From Caballeronia cordobensis (GTDB taxonomy: Bacteria; Pseudomonadota; Gammaproteobacteria; Burkholderiales; Burkholderiaceae), in contig NZ_FCNY02000010.1 of the NCBI RefSeq assembly GCF_001544575.2, forward strand, positions 308,748 to 372,747: 64,000 bases of DNA. The letters are read 5' to 3'. This document shows, piece after piece, positions 61,899 to 64,000 of this stretch. A program made the position numbers and the translations under genes. Under the pieces are notes generated by a model. The model searched no databases, had not been told where the DNA came from, and saw only the letters and a program-made list of their open reading frames with translations. Numbering within the stretch: position 1 is the first letter of the stretch; every line of letters starts with the position of its first letter.

Positions 61899-63377
61899 GT
61901 GGCCAAGGCGTACAAACCCACGGCGGAACAGGAAGCCGTTGTCGAAGCCGCAAAAGGCGGCGGCGATCTGAAGGTCAAAGCGTATGCGGGAGCAGGTAAA
62001 ACTTCGACGCTTCGGCTCGTTGCGCAGCAGCTCACTGGCCAGCGCGGGAGCTATTTGGCGTTCAACAAAGAGATCGCAGACTCGGCGCGCCGAGGCTTTC
62101 CCGCCAACGTATCAGCGCGCACCGTCCATTCGCTCGCCTACGCTAGCACCCCCGCGTCGTTGACCGCGCGCATTAATCTGCCGTCCGAGCCGCCGCACGA
62201 ACTCGCTGCCCGTTACGGCTTCGGCCCAATCGAAGTGCCGACCATCACAGGAAAGAATGCGGAGGTCGCGCCGTTCGAAATTGGCCGCATGATCGCCGAC
62301 GGTCTCGGCCGCTTTTGTCGATCCGCCGACGATACGCCACAGCCCTTCCACATACCGGTCGATGAAAAGATCCGCGACGACGCGGCCGACTGGCTGCGCG
62401 AGCAGCTCGCGCCCAGCGTCCGGCGGCTATGGGCGGAAAGCATCAACCCGCGCGGCGTGAAGGCGATACAGCCGGACGTCTACTTAAAGGTGTGGGCGCG
62501 ATCGAATCCGCGTATCAACGCCGACTTCATTTTGTTCGACGAGGCGCAGGACAGCGACGGCATCATGCTGTCCGTTCTCGCACGGCAACGGCACGCGCAG
62601 ACGATCTACGTCGGCGACCCATATCAGCAAATTTATGAGTGGCGCGGCGCTGTCAACGCGATGGCGCAGATCGACGCCCCGGAGCGGCCGCTGACAGAAT
62701 CGTTCCGCTTCGGGCCGACTTTTGCCGGACTCGCGAGTTGCGTGCTCGCCTTGCTTGGGGAATCCACTCCTATCCGAGGCCAGCCGACCATCGGCTCGAT
62801 CATGGTCGAGGATCCGTCCGTGCAGCCGCCCGTCGACGCGGTGCTTTGCCGCAAGAACGCGACGGCCATCTGGCAGTTTGCGGCCGGCATTGAGATGGGG
62901 CATCGTCCGGCGCTTCGCATGAACCCGAGCGAGATCATTGCGTTTGCGGACGGCGCCGACCAGTTGCTCAACGGAAGGCGGGCGTTCCGGCCTACCGCTC
63001 TATCGTTGTTCGAAAACTGGCGAGAAGCGCGGGCCTTCGCGCGCAGCGCTGTCGGCCGCGATTTGCTGCCTGTCGTTGAGATCGTCGACGATCGGGGCAC
63101 CGATTACTTGCGCGCGCTCGCTCAACGTCATAGGCCCGAAGGCCAAGCTGACTACGTCATCTCGACTATTCATCGGGCAAAGGGTCTGGAATGGAAGCGC
63201 GTGCGGATCGTCAACGACTTCCGCTTCAAGATGGTTGACGGTCGGCTGACGTTGGACGAGGACGAGATGCGGCTGCTGTATGTCGCGCTCACGCGCGCGC
63301 AGCATGTGCTCGACATCTCGGATGTGCGCGACGAACTGCTGCGGCTCTTCAACGTGCCGAAGACCGCCCGGGGATAG
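61899..63377 (+). CDS. UvrD/Rep-like superfamily 1 DNA helicase
   Basis: This ATP-dependent 3'-5' helicase fold protein is 492 aa. The Walker A box AYAGAGKTSTL is near residue 28-38, the Walker B box FDEAQDSD near 210, a Q motif lies in the N-terminus (TAEQEAVVEA), and motif VI YVALTRAQH is near 461. It is shorter than UvrD (about 720 aa), so the extra 1B/2B domains are small. I chose the GTG at 61899 because GGAAGAG is correctly spaced; a TTG at 61884 would also be in frame. Its stop is five bases before the end of the convergent flhC gene. Its role is probably DNA repair or mobile-element defence; the latter is not supported by neighbours I recognise. Confidence 0.85.
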   Translation: MAKAYKPTAEQEAVVEAAKGGGDLKVKAYAGAGKTSTLRLVAQQLTGQRGSYLAFNKEIADSARRGFPANVSARTVHSLAYASTPASLTARINLPSEPPHELAARYGFGPIEVPTITGKNAEVAPFEIGRMIADGLGRFCRSADDTPQPFHIPVDEKIRDDAADWLREQLAPSVRRLWAESINPRGVKAIQPDVYLKVWARSNPRINADFILFDEAQDSDGIMLSVLARQRHAQTIYVGDPYQQIYEWRGAVNAMAQIDAPERPLTESFRFGPTFAGLASCVLALLGESTPIRGQPTIGSIMVEDPSVQPPVDAVLCRKNATAIWQFAAGIEMGHRPALRMNPSEIIAFADGADQLLNGRRAFRPTALSLFENWREARAFARSAVGRDLLPVVEIVDDRGTDYLRALAQRHRPEGQADYVISTIHRAKGLEWKRVRIVNDFRFKMVDGRLTLDEDEMRLLYVALTRAQHVLDISDVRDELLRLFNVPKTARG

Positions 63378-63381
63378 GCGC

Positions 63382-63966
63382 TCAGGCGGCCTGCGCTTGC
63401 AACGCGGCGTCGCGCTCGAGCGCGGCTTTCGCGGCCGCCTTCGTCTTGCCGGCTCGAGACGGCGGGTGGCAAATGCCGCAGACCATCGTGTGCGACGGCT
63501 CATGGGCGTGCGCGACGAACTTGCCGCGGCAACGCGTGCAGCCCGCGAGACGCAGGATGCCGGCGTCCTTGAAACGGATGAAGGTCCACGCGCGCGTCAG
63601 GTCCATCTGCAACGCCTCGCCGATCATGTCGAAGTGCTCTGCATAGAGCGAGTACGCGCGAGTCAGTAGATCCACGCGGTCCAAGCCCTTGCTGTTCGCT
63701 TCGAGAAAGGCGTAGACGTTCGCGAACATCGACGTATGGATGTTCGGCGCCCACGTCAGATACCAGTCCTCCGAGAACGGCAGCATGCCCTTGGGCGGCG
63801 ATGCACCCTTCACTTCGCGATACAGGCGAATGAGACGTTCACGCGAAATCGTCGGGATTTCCGATTCCAGCACTTGCATGCGCGCGCCGAGCTTGATCAG
63901 CGCGATGGCACGCATGACCTGAGCAGCGCCCTCAGCGAGGCTCTTCGAAGGGGTGGTCGTGGTCAT
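63382..63966 (-). CDS. flhC: FlhC, flagellar master regulator subunit
   Basis: This 194-aa protein is FlhC, which with FlhD forms the heterohexameric activator of flagellar class 2 genes. The four zinc cysteines are C143, C146, C163 and C166 in GCTRCRGKF and VCGICHPP. The RAIALIKLGARMQVLE and EHFDMIGEALQ segments are family features. The ATG at 63966 comes two bases after the upstream flhD stop, so the pair is translationally coupled. The C-terminal extension (KAAAKAALERDAALQ) is longer than the enterobacterial form and common in Burkholderiales. Chemotaxis and structural flagellar genes are not next to it in this window. Confidence 0.93.
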   Translation of the reverse strand: MTTTTPSKSLAEGAAQVMRAIALIKLGARMQVLESEIPTISRERLIRLYREVKGASPPKGMLPFSEDWYLTWAPNIHTSMFANVYAFLEANSKGLDRVDLLTRAYSLYAEHFDMIGEALQMDLTRAWTFIRFKDAGILRLAGCTRCRGKFVAHAHEPSHTMVCGICHPPSRAGKTKAAAKAALERDAALQAQAA

Positions 63967-63968
63967 CT

Positions 63969-64000
63969 TCAGGCCGCCAGAAGGACGTCGTTAGCGACGG
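63969..64000 (-). CDS. flhD: FlhD, C-terminal end (gene continues beyond the window)
   Basis: The last nine codons read VANDVLLAA and end in TGA just before the flhC start. The assignment is from position only: flhC is invariably preceded by flhD. The rest of the gene lies beyond 64000. Confidence 0.6.
   Translation of the reverse strand, partial: VANDVLLAA

Noticed and set aside
1..64000. CRISPR array, rRNA or tRNA genes
   Set aside because: No repeat-spacer pattern and no recognisable tRNA or rRNA sequence seen on either strand; a software scan could still find a tRNA I missed.

Overview
The window looks like a chromosomal or megaplasmid segment of a Burkholderiaceae bacterium of the Paraburkholderia/Caballeronia/Burkholderia type. 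The support is high G+C, two Gram-negative trimeric porins, DUF4148 and DUF3717 proteins, an FlhC/FlhD pair, and a salicylate/gentisate operon organised as in Ralstonia. No rRNA, tRNA or CRISPR array was seen.

Layout. (1) 1-7.4 kb: the end of a ferredoxin reductase, an MHS-family transporter, a porin, a citrate-synthase-fold protein with an N-terminal DNA-binding domain (minus strand), and divergently from it a Tat-signal thiamine-diphosphate enzyme followed by a di-haem cytochrome c. (2) 7.6-16.7 kb: an aromatic catabolic cluster. A LysR regulator is divergent from a reductase, Rieske oxygenase alpha and beta subunits and a Rieske ferredoxin (salicylate-5-hydroxylase-like, Nag order). These are followed by gentisate 1,2-dioxygenase, a fumarylacetoacetate-hydrolase-family enzyme, an aromatic-acid transporter and a porin. 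No maleylpyruvate isomerase gene is present. (3) 16.8-18.2 kb: small exported proteins. (4) 18.6-22.1 kb: a LysR regulator divergent from an isochorismatase-like hydrolase, an Old Yellow Enzyme and a pirin. (5) 22.1-31.9 kb: a decayed stretch holding fragments of a chemoreceptor, a ProQ/FinO protein and an outer-membrane barrel. It also holds a hybrid histidine kinase, a RES/Xre toxin-antitoxin pair, two unknown membrane proteins, an orphan 30-bp palindrome and a 54-bp inverted repeat. (6) 31.9-37.4 kb: small unknown genes including a tandem paralogue pair, an orphan flgM, an HTH-nucleoside deoxyribosyltransferase fusion and a tyrosine-recombinase homologue that has lost most catalytic residues. 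(7) 38.2-58.6 kb: a Tc (ABC) toxin locus on the minus strand, with a fused TcB-TcC protein of 2788 aa, two small unknown genes and a TcA subunit of 3623 aa. (8) 59.7-64.0 kb: a TetR regulator, small unknown genes, a UvrD-like helicase, flhC and the last codons of flhD.

How the parts work together. In region 2 the porin and permease import an aromatic acid, the three-component oxygenase hydroxylates it, gentisate dioxygenase opens the ring, and the hydrolase cleaves the ring-fission product. LysR dyads are visible in both divergent promoters. In region 1 the oxidation appears to happen in the periplasm, with the citrate-synthase-like protein as a plausible local regulator. In region 7 TcA would form the translocation channel, and the TcB-TcC cocoon would carry an unrecognised 313-residue C-terminal effector.

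Most notable candidates: the Tc effector and its operon companions, the citrate-synthase-fold putative regulator, the Tat-exported thiamine enzyme with its cytochrome, the catalytically dead recombinase, and the 54-bp inverted repeat that could swap the C-terminus of a membrane protein.
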